Assembly: GCA_022774505.1 (NCBI GenBank)
Contig: JALFLW010000122.1
Coordinates: forward strand, 1-64,000
Direction of reading: 5' to 3'
Length of the DNA stretch: 64,000 nucleotides
Source of the DNA: Lachnospiraceae bacterium
Lineage (GTDB): Bacteria; Bacillota; Clostridia; Lachnospirales; Lachnospiraceae
Below, in pieces: positions 52,851 through 63,794 of the stretch (position 1 is its first letter; each line of letters starts with the position of its first letter). The notes below the pieces were generated by a model that saw only the letters and a list, made by a program, of their open reading frames with translations, was not told the DNA's origin and did no database searches. Made by a program: the position numbers and the translations under genes.

Positions 52851-53672
52851 TTAAATCATATGCATAACGGAGTCATATATATTTTTTAGTTCTTCATCCG
52901 AAAGATCATCTCTGGATATTGATTTTCTGACAAGATCATATGTTGCTCCATTTTTAAAAAGGTTTTCTGCATTTTTATATGAAGTTTTTTTGGCCCCTCT
53001 CTTTTCACCAATGTCCTGATTTTCACGATCTCGTTCAATTAAGAGCATATATTCACGCCTCCATTCTTCACTAGACCTAACAGAATCTACCTCATCAGCC
53101 AATAATTCCGTGTAGGCATCTGTCACCTTTCCGCTTCTTAGATACTCCATAAATGAAGAAAAGCCTTTTCCCATCTCAGCATCATTGTTTCCATACGGAT
53201 TTACAATGATTGCAACTGCGTCATCACCGAGTTTTAGTTCCGGATCGTCAGTACAAAGATTTTCAAACCGATAAATACATTGCCCCCTTTTAAAGGGATC
53301 ATAGTTACAGATAAAAATCACATAACTTTTCTTCAATTGACTGTAATCTCTGCCTTTTTCCAAAATATTTAAGTCAATCATGCCACGGTAATAGCGTATC
53401 CTTTTAGGGAGATTCTTTTGATTCGTGGTCTGAATTTCAATATTATATACTGTTTCTTCTCCATCGTCCACAAATACATCAAGCCGGATGCCTTTAGCAT
53501 CATACCGATTTCTTATGGTTTTCTGGAGTTCCAGATATTTAATATCTTTAATCTTTACCTGAAGAATCATTTCCAAAAGTGGTTTACACAGTTCTTTTTT
53601 CTGCATTACCACCCCAAACATGAAATCATCCCAAATCTCTAAATCTTCGATTCTTTTTGTCTGCTTTGCCAT
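52851..53672 (-). CDS. Rpn/PD-(D/E)XK nuclease-family transposase-like protein
   Basis: LEIWDDFMFGVVMQKKELCKPLLEMIL, IRLDVFVDDGEETVYNIEIQTTNQKNLPKRIRYYRGMID; ATG with GAGGAAG RBS. Confidence 0.88.
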   Translation of the reverse strand: MAKQTKRIEDLEIWDDFMFGVVMQKKELCKPLLEMILQVKIKDIKYLELQKTIRNRYDAKGIRLDVFVDDGEETVYNIEIQTTNQKNLPKRIRYYRGMIDLNILEKGRDYSQLKKSYVIFICNYDPFKRGQCIYRFENLCTDDPELKLGDDAVAIIVNPYGNNDAEMGKGFSSFMEYLRSGKVTDAYTELLADEVDSVRSSEEWRREYMLLIERDRENQDIGEKRGAKKTSYKNAENLFKNGATYDLVRKSISRDDLSDEELKNIYDSVMHMI

Positions 53673-54001
53673 ATTCTTCCTCACTTTCTCTACTTTACGT
53701 AGGATTGCCATAAAACAAATCGGAGCAGCTTTTTCTCTCGCATTCCTATTTATTTTATTGAGGATTCCCCAAGCAAAACATCATATGTCTTCTATCAAAA
53801 AAGGCATACTTAAAATATTTACTTCCAATATAATTATACTATGATACACTATTGAACACAATACCTTCAGACACTTCTTAATTGATATTTTATATTTTCA
53901 GCTAATATCCAAATAATATAATATTCTGCAGCACCATATTCTATACACAAAATCATAGAAAACTCCGCGGATCACTAAAAACACATCTGTTTATCTTATC
54001 T

Positions 54002-54502
54002 TTACTCAAACACTCCTCTGATACTATCATAGTGAAGGAATATCCCTTCCTTCCCATATTGCTCGATCTCTTTACGGTCAGCGATCAAAAATCCTCCGAC
54101 CTCTTCTTTCTGAACCTTTACGTCACTCTCGTCAAACTCCATGCAAAAGCGGTAGACATCAACGAAATAATTATCCCCTTCTTTGAGATTTTCTCTGCGA
54201 TATGTTAGAAACAATCCACCATCCGCACCAGACACATCAAGGCCTGTCTCCTCTTTAATTTCCCTTACGACAGCATCCTCCGAAGCTTCGCCTGCCTGAA
54301 CACCGCCTCCCGGCACTTCCCACCATCCGGGAGCCCATTCCTTATCCATGGCACGTTTTGTGATCAAAAATCTGCCATCACTCCGGCAGATCACTCCGAG
54401 TACAGACAGATGGTATTCTCCTTCCTTCAGACACCAGTCATTTCTCTTCATTGTCCGGCCTGTGCGTTTTTTATTTTCATCATATATATCCCAGAATTCC
54501 AT
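54002..54502 (-). CDS. NUDIX hydrolase
   Basis: GWWEVPGGGVQAGEASEDAVVREIKEETGLDV Nudix box. Confidence 0.94.
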   Translation of the reverse strand: MEFWDIYDENKKRTGRTMKRNDWCLKEGEYHLSVLGVICRSDGRFLITKRAMDKEWAPGWWEVPGGGVQAGEASEDAVVREIKEETGLDVSGADGGLFLTYRRENLKEGDNYFVDVYRFCMEFDESDVKVQKEEVGGFLIADRKEIEQYGKEGIFLHYDSIRGVFE

Positions 54503-54520
54503 TTCCTTAATCCTCTTTCG

Positions 54521-55597
54521 TTATGCTTCCTCATTCATTTTTGCCAGCTTAGCCGCCTGGTCTACTGCAATAATATTGTCCAAAAGCTCTGTCAGATCTC
54601 CATCCAGAATCTCATTCAAACGATGACTGGTGAATTTGATCCGGTGATCGGTAACACGTCCCTGTGGAAAATTGTAGGTACGGATTTTCTCGGAGCGGTC
54701 TCCGGTTCCCACCTGACTTCGACGTTCTGCAGACTGCTCACTCTCTGCCTTTTCTCTCTCCAGATCATAAATTCTGGAACGCAGAACCTTCATTGCTTTG
54801 TCCTTATTTTTCAACTGAGATTTCTCATCCTGACAGGAAACTACAATACCTGTCGGAATATGCGTGATACGAACTGCGGAATCCGTCGTATTTACACACT
54901 GTCCGCCATTTCCGGATGCACGGAAAACATCAATCTTGCAATCTTTTGGATCGACCTGTACATCTACTTCCTCCACCTCCGGCATAATAGCAACTGTGGC
55001 TGTAGATGTGTGAATACGGCCGCCTGACTCTGTCGACGGAATTCTCTGAACACGGTGTACCCCACTTTCATATTTTAATTTGGAGTAAGCTCCTAAACCA
55101 TTGACCATAAATACGATTTCTTTAAAACCACCAATTCCATTTTCGTTTGCACTCATAACCTCCACTTTCCAATGATTTGTCTCTGCAAACTTAGAATACA
55201 TCCGGAACAGATCTGCCGCAAAAAGAGCAGCCTCATCTCCACCTGCTCCTCCACGTATCTCAACGATTACATTCTTGTCATCATTAGGATCCTTAGGCAG
55301 CATCAGGATTTTTAATTCCTGCTCACATTTTTCCACCTTGTCGCGACATTCTGATAACTCTTCCTTGGCAAGCTCGCGCATTTCTTCATCGCTCTCTTCC
55401 TCCAGCATCTGGAGACTTTCCTCAATGCCATCCTTTGCCTCACGATATTCCTTATATTTTTCCACGATTGGAGTCAGTTCACTCTGTTCCTTCATCAACT
55501 GACGATATTTATTCTGATCATTGATCACATCCGGATCTGTCAGCTGCATATTGATCTCCTCTAAACTCCGTGCCAAATCTTCCAAACGGTCAAACAT
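54521..55597 (-). CDS. prfA: Peptide chain release factor 1
   Basis: [45 protein letters not shown] (GGQ); start at ATG with AGGAGGAAG RBS. Confidence 0.97.
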   Translation of the reverse strand: MFDRLEDLARSLEEINMQLTDPDVINDQNKYRQLMKEQSELTPIVEKYKEYREAKDGIEESLQMLEEESDEEMRELAKEELSECRDKVEKCEQELKILMLPKDPNDDKNVIVEIRGGAGGDEAALFAADLFRMYSKFAETNHWKVEVMSANENGIGGFKEIVFMVNGLGAYSKLKYESGVHRVQRIPSTESGGRIHTSTATVAIMPEVEEVDVQVDPKDCKIDVFRASGNGGQCVNTTDSAVRITHIPTGIVVSCQDEKSQLKNKDKAMKVLRSRIYDLEREKAESEQSAERRSQVGTGDRSEKIRTYNFPQGRVTDHRIKFTSHRLNEILDGDLTELLDNIIAVDQAAKLAKMNEEA

Positions 55598-55617
55598 TTT
55601 TCTTCCTCCTATTTTCT

Positions 55618-56445
55618 CTATTGATATCTTCCTATTATCACTCTGTCTTTTCCACATAGATCCTGATGACATTTTACATCTTCGAAATGATTCCTGCGAA
55701 ACATTTCCCTGACTGCCACTCCCTGATCATATCCTATCTCTACCGCAAATATTCCTCCCGGTGCAAGATGCTTTGTCACTTCCTGCAGCAGCCTCGGATA
55801 AAAGTCAAGTCCATCCGTGCCGCCATCCAATGCCAGCTCCGGCTCATGGTCATGAACCTCTGGCATCAATTTTTGCAGCTCCCCGGATGCAATATATGGC
55901 GGATTCGATACGATCACATCATATGTCCCTTTGATATCCTCCAATAAATCTCCCTGGTAAAAATCTACCGGTGCATGAAGCCTGCCGGCATTTATTTTTG
56001 CAACCTTTAATGCCTTTTCAGATATATCTACAGCATCTGTTGCCGACGTTTGTCCCAGCAGAGCTAATGAAATAGCAATACACCCGGAACCGGTACATAC
56101 ATCCAGAACTTTCTTTCCTTTGACATATGGTAAAACTGTTTCCACCAACAGCTCTGTATCCTGCCGTGGAATCAAAACATCAGGAGTAACCATAAATTCC
56201 AGTCCCATAAACTCCTGGCTTCCCGTCAGATGCTGAACCGGTATATGACAGCTTCTCTGTTCCAGCATTTCCGTATATTTGGTGATCACATCTGTCGGAA
56301 CCGTCTCCTGTTCATATAGAAAGAACCGGGCACGGTCCAGACCGCTTATATACTCCAAAAGGATCCAGGCATCGCAATCCGCATCTTCAATTTCTGCCCG
56401 GATGAGTCTTTCTTTTCCAACCTTTAAAAGCTCTCGCCAATTCAT
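55618..56445 (-). CDS. prmC: Release factor glutamine methyltransferase
   Basis: [30 protein letters not shown]; next to prfA. Confidence 0.95.
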   Translation of the reverse strand: MNWRELLKVGKERLIRAEIEDADCDAWILLEYISGLDRARFFLYEQETVPTDVITKYTEMLEQRSCHIPVQHLTGSQEFMGLEFMVTPDVLIPRQDTELLVETVLPYVKGKKVLDVCTGSGCIAISLALLGQTSATDAVDISEKALKVAKINAGRLHAPVDFYQGDLLEDIKGTYDVIVSNPPYIASGELQKLMPEVHDHEPELALDGGTDGLDFYPRLLQEVTKHLAPGGIFAVEIGYDQGVAVREMFRRNHFEDVKCHQDLCGKDRVIIGRYQ

Positions 56446-56574
56446 AGAGATTTTCCATTCCCTTCTACAGTCATGCAGGTTTTGAACCGCAGATACAAAT
56501 AACCGCTACATGAAAAGTCCTTTTTCACATGATCCTCATTGCTGAGTCCATTTCCTATCATTTATCAAAGAATC

Positions 56575-58203
56575 TTATTCATCAAAGAAACGATCCAGGC
56601 TTTTCAGATCATCCTGATCCGATTCTATATCTACCTTCGGTGCCGCAGTCTTTACATTATCAAGCTTTGGAAGCTCCTGTGTTGCGGCAAGTCTCTCTTC
56701 GGTACGTTTTCTTGCCGCAAGATATGCTCTCTCATGAGCCGCTTCTCTTTCTTCCTGCTCCTTGATCTGACGCATACGCTCTGCAGCCCGGTTCCGATAT
56801 CTGGCCTCTCTTTCTTCTAATTCACGCCGCTTCTTTGACCGTGGGAACCTGTCAAGTACAGACATCTTTCCTGTCTTTTTCTTCTGTCCTCTTTCTGATT
56901 TCGATGAACGATTTTCTCTATCTCTAGAAGTTTCTTTTATCTTTTCTTCCTTCTTCCTGCCTGTCTCTGTCTGATCAGCTGCGTCCGTAGTTTTTTCCGG
57001 AGTTCTTTCTACTACCTTTGTCTCTGTCTCCTTTACTTCCTCTTCTCTCTTCTTTGAACTCTTTATATCCTTTTTCTCCGGTCTGACAGTTTTTTCCTCC
57101 TCAGACTTCGCATCCTTCTTAGAAACCTCTGTCTTTTGAGTTTCGGACAAAGATGCTTCCCGGCTCCATGCCAGATCATCTTCCGATACAGCAGTTTCTT
57201 CCATCTCCTGTTTCTTTATACCATTTTCCTTTTTCTCTTTTTTTCTGTTTTTCTTTTTTCTTTTCTTTTCTTCTATTTCCTTTTTCGCCTCAGTCTGATA
57301 GGCTCTCCAGTCAAATACCGCTTCAACAGATGCGATTGCCACTTCGATCATCTCATCATCCGGTTCTTTGGTTGTCAATTTCTGCAGCCAGAGTCCCGGT
57401 TTACTCAGGAATATCACAACACGGTTATCTGTATTTCCCGCAAACTGGATCAGCTCAAAAGAAACACCGGCTACGACAGGGATCAGCAATACACGATAAA
57501 GCATCCTCAGCCACAAATTGTCGATGGAAATAAATAAAAAGAAGATAATACTTACAAATATAACCAGTAACAAAAAACTAGTGCCACATCGTCTGTGATA
57601 TCTTGACTGCTTTCTGACATTTTCCACCGTCAGATCCAAACCGTTTTCTACACAATTAATCGTCTTATGCTCTGCACCATGATACATATAAGTACGTTTA
57701 ATATCACTCAAAAAAGAAATGGCAGCCACATAGCCCAGAAAAAGCAATATTTTCAGTGTTCCCTCAATGAGAATCTGCATTTTCGGGGAATTAACCTTTC
57801 CGCTAAACAGCTCAGATACTATAAAAGGAAGCAGCATAAAAAAACCGACTGCCAGAACGATCGACAATAACACGATCAAAATATTCTCAAACATTTCTCT
57901 TTTTCCGGAGACTTCTCCATCGGCACTTACTGCACCTGTCTTTCCTCCGTCTTCTTCCTCCTCCAAAAAACCGGAGGAATATGTCAATGTCTTGATTCCA
58001 AGAAAAAGAGATTCTATAAATGCAACAACACCCCTTATGATCGGGAGGCGAAGTAAAATATTTTTTTCACGGATACTTTTTGTTTCCCAGTTTTTTACAG
58101 AAATTTCTCCATCGGGCTTTCTAACTGCTACGGCATATCTGTCCTTATTCCGCATCATGACGCCTTCCAGAACTGCCTGCCCTCCGATTCCTGATGATTT
58201 CAT
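56575..58203 (-). CDS. DUF1385 family membrane protein (YqhQ-like) with long charged C-terminal tail
   Basis: GIGGQAVLEGVMMRNKDRYAVAVRKPDGEI; YHGAEHKTINCVENG...RRCGTSFLL. Confidence 0.92.
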   Translation of the reverse strand: MKSSGIGGQAVLEGVMMRNKDRYAVAVRKPDGEISVKNWETKSIREKNILLRLPIIRGVVAFIESLFLGIKTLTYSSGFLEEEEDGGKTGAVSADGEVSGKREMFENILIVLLSIVLAVGFFMLLPFIVSELFSGKVNSPKMQILIEGTLKILLFLGYVAAISFLSDIKRTYMYHGAEHKTINCVENGLDLTVENVRKQSRYHRRCGTSFLLLVIFVSIIFFLFISIDNLWLRMLYRVLLIPVVAGVSFELIQFAGNTDNRVVIFLSKPGLWLQKLTTKEPDDEMIEVAIASVEAVFDWRAYQTEAKKEIEEKKRKKKNRKKEKKENGIKKQEMEETAVSEDDLAWSREASLSETQKTEVSKKDAKSEEEKTVRPEKKDIKSSKKREEEVKETETKVVERTPEKTTDAADQTETGRKKEEKIKETSRDRENRSSKSERGQKKKTGKMSVLDRFPRSKKRRELEEREARYRNRAAERMRQIKEQEEREAAHERAYLAARKRTEERLAATQELPKLDNVKTAAPKVDIESDQDDLKSLDRFFDE

Positions 58204-58239
58204 AGTCTCGTTTCCTCTCTGTTTAAAACTTTTTTAACA

Positions 58240-58278
58240 CAAATGGTCACAATACCACAAAGGTACTGTGACCATTTG
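58240..58278. terminator. Strong hairpin between rpmE and the DUF1385 gene (possible terminator/processing site)
   Basis: CAAATGGTCACAATACC-ACAAA-GGTACTGTGACCATTTG; weak T-tract. Confidence 0.5.
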
Positions 58279-58308
58279 AAAGACCGGATAAACCGGCCGG
58301 ATATCCCG

Positions 58309-58515
58309 CTAGTTTGCGTTCATGCCATAACGACGATTGAACTTGTCAACCGCACCACGAGCTTTAGCAGCCTTCTGCTGTCCGGTGTAGAATGAATGGC
58401 ATTTAGAGCAGATTTCTACATGGATCTCCTCCTTAGTAGAACCTGTTACAAACTCATTTCCACAGTTGCAGACAACCTTTGCCTGATAATAATTAGGATG
58501 AATTCCTTCTCTCAT
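58309..58515 (-). CDS. rpmE: 50S ribosomal protein L31 (zinc-binding type)
   Basis: [48 protein letters not shown]. Confidence 0.97.
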   Translation of the reverse strand: MREGIHPNYYQAKVVCNCGNEFVTGSTKEEIHVEICSKCHSFYTGQQKAAKARGAVDKFNRRYGMNAN

Positions 58516-58536
58516 GATGTTAGTAACCTCCTTTCG

Positions 58537-58556
58537 TTATCCTGACAGGGATAACC
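58537..58556 (-). promoter_or_regulatory. Hairpin in the rpmE 5'UTR adjoining the Shine-Dalgarno
   Basis: GTTATCC-CTGTCA-GGATAAC directly before GAAAGGAGG; promoter-like TTGCAT-17-TATACT at 58580..58608. Confidence 0.5.
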
Positions 58557-58617
58557 TATTACTTACACACAACTTACTCAGTATATCATAGCACTTTTTC
58601 AAATGCAAGCTTTTTTC

Positions 58618-60597
58618 TTAGACAATTTTCACTTTTTTGATCAGTTGGACTAATTCATCATTATTCTTTGTCTTTCGGAACATAGAAATAATATTTTCTA
58701 CTGCTTCTTCTGACTTAGATCCATTAAATGCCTTACGGATCAGGAAATTGGCTTCAAGCTCTTCATGGTCCAGGAGCAGATCATCTCTCCGGGTACTTGA
58801 TCTTGGCAGATCAATCGCAGGAAACAGTCTTTTTTCGGAAAGACTTCTGTCAAGGACCATCTCCATATTACCTGTTCCCTTAAATTCTTCAAATACTACA
58901 TCATCCATTTTGCTTCCGGTATCGACCAGAGCTGTGGCTAATATTGTGAGGCTTCCTCCCTCTCTCATGTTACGGGCAGCTCCAAAAAACCTTTTCGGCA
59001 TATAAAGGGCAGCCGGGTCAAGACCACCGGATAACGTCCGCCCGCTTGGCTGCACCGTAAGATTATAAGCTCTTGCCAGACGTGTTATGGAATCTAACAA
59101 GATCATTACATCTCCACCGTGTTCTACCAGACGCTTGGCTCTTTCTATCACCATTTCCGAAACTCTTTTATGATTTTCCGGCAGTTCGTCAAAAGTAGAA
59201 TAAATAACTTCTACATTTTCTCCCTGAATAGATTCCTTGATATCAGTCACTTCCTCCGGCCGTTCATCGATCAACAAAACGATCAGATGCATATTCGGAT
59301 CATTGTGCGTCACAGACTTTGCAACCTGTTTTAACAGCGTTGTCTTACCTGTTTTCGGCTGGGATACGATCATACCTCTCTGTCCTTTTCCGATCGGTGA
59401 GATCAGATCCATCATTCTCATAGAAATATTGCTGCTCCCACCACCGGCTACTTCCAGTCGTATTCTTTCATTTGGAAAAACCGGTGTGAGATTTTCAAAT
59501 TTCACTCTCCCTGCCGTCTCTTCTAATGTATATCCGTTGACTGTATTAATGTAAAGTAATGCACTGAACTTTTCATTCTGATTCTTAATTCTGGTATTCC
59601 CCACCAGAATGTCTCCCGTGCGCAGCCCAAAGCGGCGGATCATTGCCGGAGATACATATACATCAGCTTCTCCCGGCAGATAATTGTCACATCGTACAAA
59701 ACCATATCCCTCCGACATAACCTCCAAAATACCTGTCTTTGTCTCTCCACTATCAAGCTGTGCCAGTTCCGAAAATGGTACGGTTGCCGCATCTCCCCTG
59801 AGATTTACATGGTTTGCGTGAGAAATATCATCATGACCGCCATAACGCTCCTCACGACTGTTATTTCTGTCATCCCGGTTGTAACGCTCTTCGTGATTAT
59901 CGTTTCTGTCATTTCTTTCATAACGATCCTCCCGGCCACCATTTCTCCCATCCCGGCTGTAACGTTCCTCCCGGCTATCGTTTCTCTCGTTTCTTTCGTA
60001 ACGATCCTCTCGGCCGATATTCCTTCCATCCCGGCTGTAACGATCCTCTCGGCCGCCGTTTCTGTCTTCTCCACGATTTCCTGCATATCTTCTTTCTTCT
60101 CTTACCACAGGTACATCCTGATAATTTGAAGTATATCCACCACGGACTACCGGCTTTGCCGGCCGTACTGCTGCGGCATTCCGTTCCTCAGTTTCTTGTC
60201 TTCTCACCGGTTTACGGTCTGTTTTTCTGACCGGACGTTCTTCATTTCTATTTCTATGTATATTGGTATTTCTCTCGCTTCTGGTCTGTCGTCTTGTATT
60301 TTGTACAACTGCTTCCTCTGCTTCCCCGGCAGGCTGCACATCCACTGCCGTTTTATCTGTTTTTTTCTCTCTGACAGACTGGCCGTTTCCTCTTACAGCA
60401 GTTTTTGCTCCCGTTTTTTTATTTTTTGCTGATCCGTGAGCCTTTTTCTCCTTAGAAGAGGTTTCCTTCTGAGAAGCCTGAATCTTCATAATCTCTTCAA
60501 TAAGCTCTTTCTTTTTAAATGTCGTAGCATTTTTCATTCCCAGCTTTCTTCCATACAAACGAAGCTCTACTAATGACATTTTCTCTAATTCTTCCAT
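58618..60597 (-). CDS. rho: Transcription termination factor Rho with extended disordered N-terminal region
   Basis: [80 protein letters not shown]. Confidence 0.96.
   Translation of the reverse strand: MEELEKMSLVELRLYGRKLGMKNATTFKKKELIEEIMKIQASQKETSSKEKKAHGSAKNKKTGAKTAVRGNGQSVREKKTDKTAVDVQPAGEAEEAVVQNTRRQTRSERNTNIHRNRNEERPVRKTDRKPVRRQETEERNAAAVRPAKPVVRGGYTSNYQDVPVVREERRYAGNRGEDRNGGREDRYSRDGRNIGREDRYERNERNDSREERYSRDGRNGGREDRYERNDRNDNHEERYNRDDRNNSREERYGGHDDISHANHVNLRGDAATVPFSELAQLDSGETKTGILEVMSEGYGFVRCDNYLPGEADVYVSPAMIRRFGLRTGDILVGNTRIKNQNEKFSALLYINTVNGYTLEETAGRVKFENLTPVFPNERIRLEVAGGGSSNISMRMMDLISPIGKGQRGMIVSQPKTGKTTLLKQVAKSVTHNDPNMHLIVLLIDERPEEVTDIKESIQGENVEVIYSTFDELPENHKRVSEMVIERAKRLVEHGGDVMILLDSITRLARAYNLTVQPSGRTLSGGLDPAALYMPKRFFGAARNMREGGSLTILATALVDTGSKMDDVVFEEFKGTGNMEMVLDRSLSEKRLFPAIDLPRSSTRRDDLLLDHEELEANFLIRKAFNGSKSEEAVENIISMFRKTKNNDELVQLIKKVKIV
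59827..60060 (-). repeat. Six tandem 39-nt (13-aa) coding repeats inside rho
   Basis: [13 protein letters not shown] / [13 protein letters not shown] / [13 protein letters not shown] / [13 protein letters not shown] / [13 protein letters not shown] / [13 protein letters not shown]. Confidence 0.92.
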
Positions 60598-60856
60598 GCA
60601 TAACCTCCATTTTGGATATGATATTTAATTTTAATTACATCTGAATCTAAAATTGAATCATCAACGAAATAAACTCTGAAAATAATAAAGTAAGAATAAT
60701 TGAATTCCGATGACAGACTGTTTTCCTCAGTATATACAATATTTTATATTCTGTAAATAGCCAATTTCATTTTCTTGTCTTCAATATAAAAATATGATAT
60801 CATAGATTTATATGGCTTCTGCCAATTTATGATTAAAGAAAGGTTTGGTCACTATT

Positions 60857-62008
60857 ATGGATCTAAAACAAAAAGCACTATCTCTTCATGAAGAGTGGAA
60901 TGGAAAAATAACTACAACCCCAAAATGCCGGGTAAAATCCCGCGAGGATCTTGCTCTCGCATATACACCAGGCGTTGCCGAGCCTTGTAAGGTCATTGCT
61001 GAGGATAAAGAAGCAGCCTATACATATACGATCAAATCAAACACCGTAGCGGTTGTCTCCGATGGCAGTGCCGTCCTTGGACTGGGAAATATCGGTCCGG
61101 AGGCTGCTATGCCGGTTATGGAGGGAAAGGCCGTTCTTTTTAAAGAATTCGGTGGTGTAAATGCTTTTCCTATCTGTCTTGATACACAGGATACAGACGA
61201 AATCGTTCAGACCGTTATTAATATTGCCCCTGCATTTGGCGGTATTAATCTTGAGGATATCTCCGCTCCCCGGTGTTTTGAAATTGAGGAACGTCTCAAA
61301 AAAGCTCTAAACATCCCTGTTTTCCATGACGATCAACATGGAACGGCTATTGTGGTTCTTGCCGGTATCATGAATGGACTAAAGGTTGTTCAAAAAGAAA
61401 AAGAAAATTGTCGTGTCGTTGTCAATGGTGCCGGATCTGCCGGAGTTGCCATCACAAAACTTTTACTGCGCTTTGGTTTTCCGGATGTTGTTATGTGTGA
61501 TAAATCCGGTATTCTCTCAAAGAAATCTGCTGATCTGAACTGGATGCAGAGAGAAATGATGGAAGTCACAAATTTAGAAGAAAAAAAGGGTACACTGGCA
61601 GACGCACTAAAAGGGGCTGATATCTTTGTCGGTGTTTCCGCACCAAATATCGTGACTCCGGAAATGGTTGCTTCCATGAATAAAGATGCTATTCTCTTTG
61701 CCATGGCAAATCCTGTTCCCGAGATCATGCCTGATGTTGCCAAGAAAGCCGGAGCACGCGTGGTCGGAACCGGCCGCTCTGATTTTCCTAATCAGGTCAA
61801 TAATGTTGTCGCTTTCCCTGGCATTTTTAAAGGAGCCTTAGAGGGACGTGCTTCTCAGATCACGGAAGAAATGAAGCTTGCAGCTGCTTATGCAATTGCC
61901 GGACTTGTTGCCGACGAGGATCTCAATGAAGATAATATCCTGCCGGAAGCCTTTGACCCGCGTGTTGCCAAGGTTGTTTCCCAAGCTATCAAGGATCATA
62001 TCCATTAG
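60857..62008 (+). CDS. NAD(P)-dependent malic enzyme
   Basis: LALAYTPGVAEPCKVIAED, NTVAVVSDGSAVLGLGNIGPEAAMPVMEGKAVLFKEFGG, VFHDDQHGTAIV. Confidence 0.95.
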   Translation: MDLKQKALSLHEEWNGKITTTPKCRVKSREDLALAYTPGVAEPCKVIAEDKEAAYTYTIKSNTVAVVSDGSAVLGLGNIGPEAAMPVMEGKAVLFKEFGGVNAFPICLDTQDTDEIVQTVINIAPAFGGINLEDISAPRCFEIEERLKKALNIPVFHDDQHGTAIVVLAGIMNGLKVVQKEKENCRVVVNGAGSAGVAITKLLLRFGFPDVVMCDKSGILSKKSADLNWMQREMMEVTNLEEKKGTLADALKGADIFVGVSAPNIVTPEMVASMNKDAILFAMANPVPEIMPDVAKKAGARVVGTGRSDFPNQVNNVVAFPGIFKGALEGRASQITEEMKLAAAYAIAGLVADEDLNEDNILPEAFDPRVAKVVSQAIKDHIH

Positions 62009-62013
62009 TCGTT

Positions 62014-63060
62014 ATGGCCAGACGGAAATATCACTCTTCTCCGGAAGCTGCCATTTACACAGACAAATGCAGACAATGGAACGGGAAACCTTATTATTCT
62101 CTGGACTGTTTTCTTAGAAAACAATATGGCGAAAAAATTTATAAAGTGGCCATAGACGGAGGCATGGGATGTCCAAACCGAGATGGTACAAAAGGAATAG
62201 GAGGCTGTACCTTTTGCAGCGAGGGGGGCTCCGGGGAATTTGCCGTACCACGTTCTTACGCATTTGCTTCGGTCCGCTCAGGCAGTAGTCAAAATACCGG
62301 TGAACCTCTTCTTTCGGGAATTGTCACCAGGCAGCTTAATGAGGGGATTACAAGGCTTAAAAGCAGCCAAAAATTCTGTGGCAGAAAATATATCGCATAT
62401 TTTCAGGCATTTAGTAACACATATGCCCCTATAGAATACCTGCGCAGCCTTTATCTGGAAGCAATCGCACATCCTGATACTGCAGTTTTGTCTATTGCAA
62501 CCAGACCAGACTGCTTCTCCCCGGAAATTTACAATCTGCTATCGGAATGTCAGCAGAAAAAACCTGTCTGGATCGAACTTGGACTTCAGACAATGCATGA
62601 CCGTACTGCAAAAGCTATCCATCGCGGATATCCCCTATCCTGCTATGAAAATACCGTCTGTGAGTTAAAAAAACGTGGTATTCCTGTGATCACTCATGTT
62701 ATCCTGGGACTTCCGGGAGAATCAAAAGCTGATATGCTGCAGACGATACAGTATTTGAACCACCAGCGTATAGATGGCATTAAGCTTCAGCTTTTACATA
62801 TTCTAAAAGGCACTCCTTTGGCCAGGGACTTAAAAAATGGTTTGGTAAAGCCATTGACAAAAAATGAATATGTTGATATCCTACTGGATTGTATTACTCA
62901 TCTCTCACAAGATATCGTAATACATCGTCTCACAGGAGATGGACCTAAGGATCTGCTTTTGGCTCCTCAATGGAGTCTGAATAAACGAGAGATATTAAAT
63001 TATATTGCACATCAAATGAAAATAAAACATCTTTATCAAGGATGTCGTCTGGTACAATGA
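62014..63060 (+). CDS. TIGR01212-like radical SAM protein (YtqA-like)
   Basis: VAIDGGMGCPNRDGTKGIGGCTFCSEGGSGEFA, KYIAYFQAFSNTYAPIEYLRSLY, ARPD-like ATRPDCF. Confidence 0.88.
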   Translation: MARRKYHSSPEAAIYTDKCRQWNGKPYYSLDCFLRKQYGEKIYKVAIDGGMGCPNRDGTKGIGGCTFCSEGGSGEFAVPRSYAFASVRSGSSQNTGEPLLSGIVTRQLNEGITRLKSSQKFCGRKYIAYFQAFSNTYAPIEYLRSLYLEAIAHPDTAVLSIATRPDCFSPEIYNLLSECQQKKPVWIELGLQTMHDRTAKAIHRGYPLSCYENTVCELKKRGIPVITHVILGLPGESKADMLQTIQYLNHQRIDGIKLQLLHILKGTPLARDLKNGLVKPLTKNEYVDILLDCITHLSQDIVIHRLTGDGPKDLLLAPQWSLNKREILNYIAHQMKIKHLYQGCRLVQ

Positions 63061-63149
63061 AAATTAGTCTTCGATAAATTGAACTGCCAATATGTCAACT
63101 GCTAATTATTTGTTGTACCTGTACCAGGCTTGGGAAAGGAGGAAAATTT

Positions 63150-63671
63150 ATGACACCGGAGTCACTGCAGCTATATAAGCTGATCATTTTATATTTTCTA
63201 AATCAGGCAGACCAGCCTATGCCAAATGCCATTTTGTCTGATTTCATTCTGGAAACCGGTTATACTGATTACCTGTCTATCCAACAAACCTTATCCGAGC
63301 TTACTGAAGATGCCATGATCCTTGTCGATCAGACTCATGAAAAATCGTATTACACAATAGCTGAAATAGGCAAAGAAACTCTTCGTTTCTTTGGCAATCA
63401 GCTTCCTACCGATACCTGCCGGCAAATTGATGAATATCTTGAAAAAAACCGGCTTGCGATTGTAGAAACAACTTCAATTAAGACAGATTATACAAAAATC
63501 CGTCCCAATGAATACCTTGCTACCGGCTGTATATATGAACGTGGCAGCAAGCTTATGGAAATTTCATTAAATGTTACCAGTGAAGAGGAAGCTGTTGATG
63601 TATGTCGTCGATTCAAAGATAAAAATGAAGATGTTTATGCTCAATTGCTGACTTTACTATGTATGGATTAA
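63150..63671 (+). CDS. DUF4364 family protein
   Basis: KLIILYFLNQADQPMPNAILSDFILETGYTDYLSIQQTLSEL pattern; size. Confidence 0.75.
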   Translation: MTPESLQLYKLIILYFLNQADQPMPNAILSDFILETGYTDYLSIQQTLSELTEDAMILVDQTHEKSYYTIAEIGKETLRFFGNQLPTDTCRQIDEYLEKNRLAIVETTSIKTDYTKIRPNEYLATGCIYERGSKLMEISLNVTSEEEAVDVCRRFKDKNEDVYAQLLTLLCMD

Positions 63672-63719
63672 CCAAAACCATGTACATACATATCACTCAA
63701 AGATCCGGCTATATATCAA

Positions 63720-63768
63720 AACCCGGAATAGAAATGTCTGAGATGCTCTCTCACATTACTATTCCGGG
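63720..63768. terminator. Bidirectional terminator between convergent DUF4364 and tyrS
   Basis: ACCCGGAATAG...CTATTCCGGGT CTTTTT; T-rich on both strands. Confidence 0.75.
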
Positions 63769-63794
63769 TCTTTTTCATCATTATTTATGGTTGA

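Noticed and set aside
59827-60060. Regular repeats possibly resembling a CRISPR array
   Set aside because: 39-nt period is in frame, contiguous with no spacers, and encodes the Rho repeat region.
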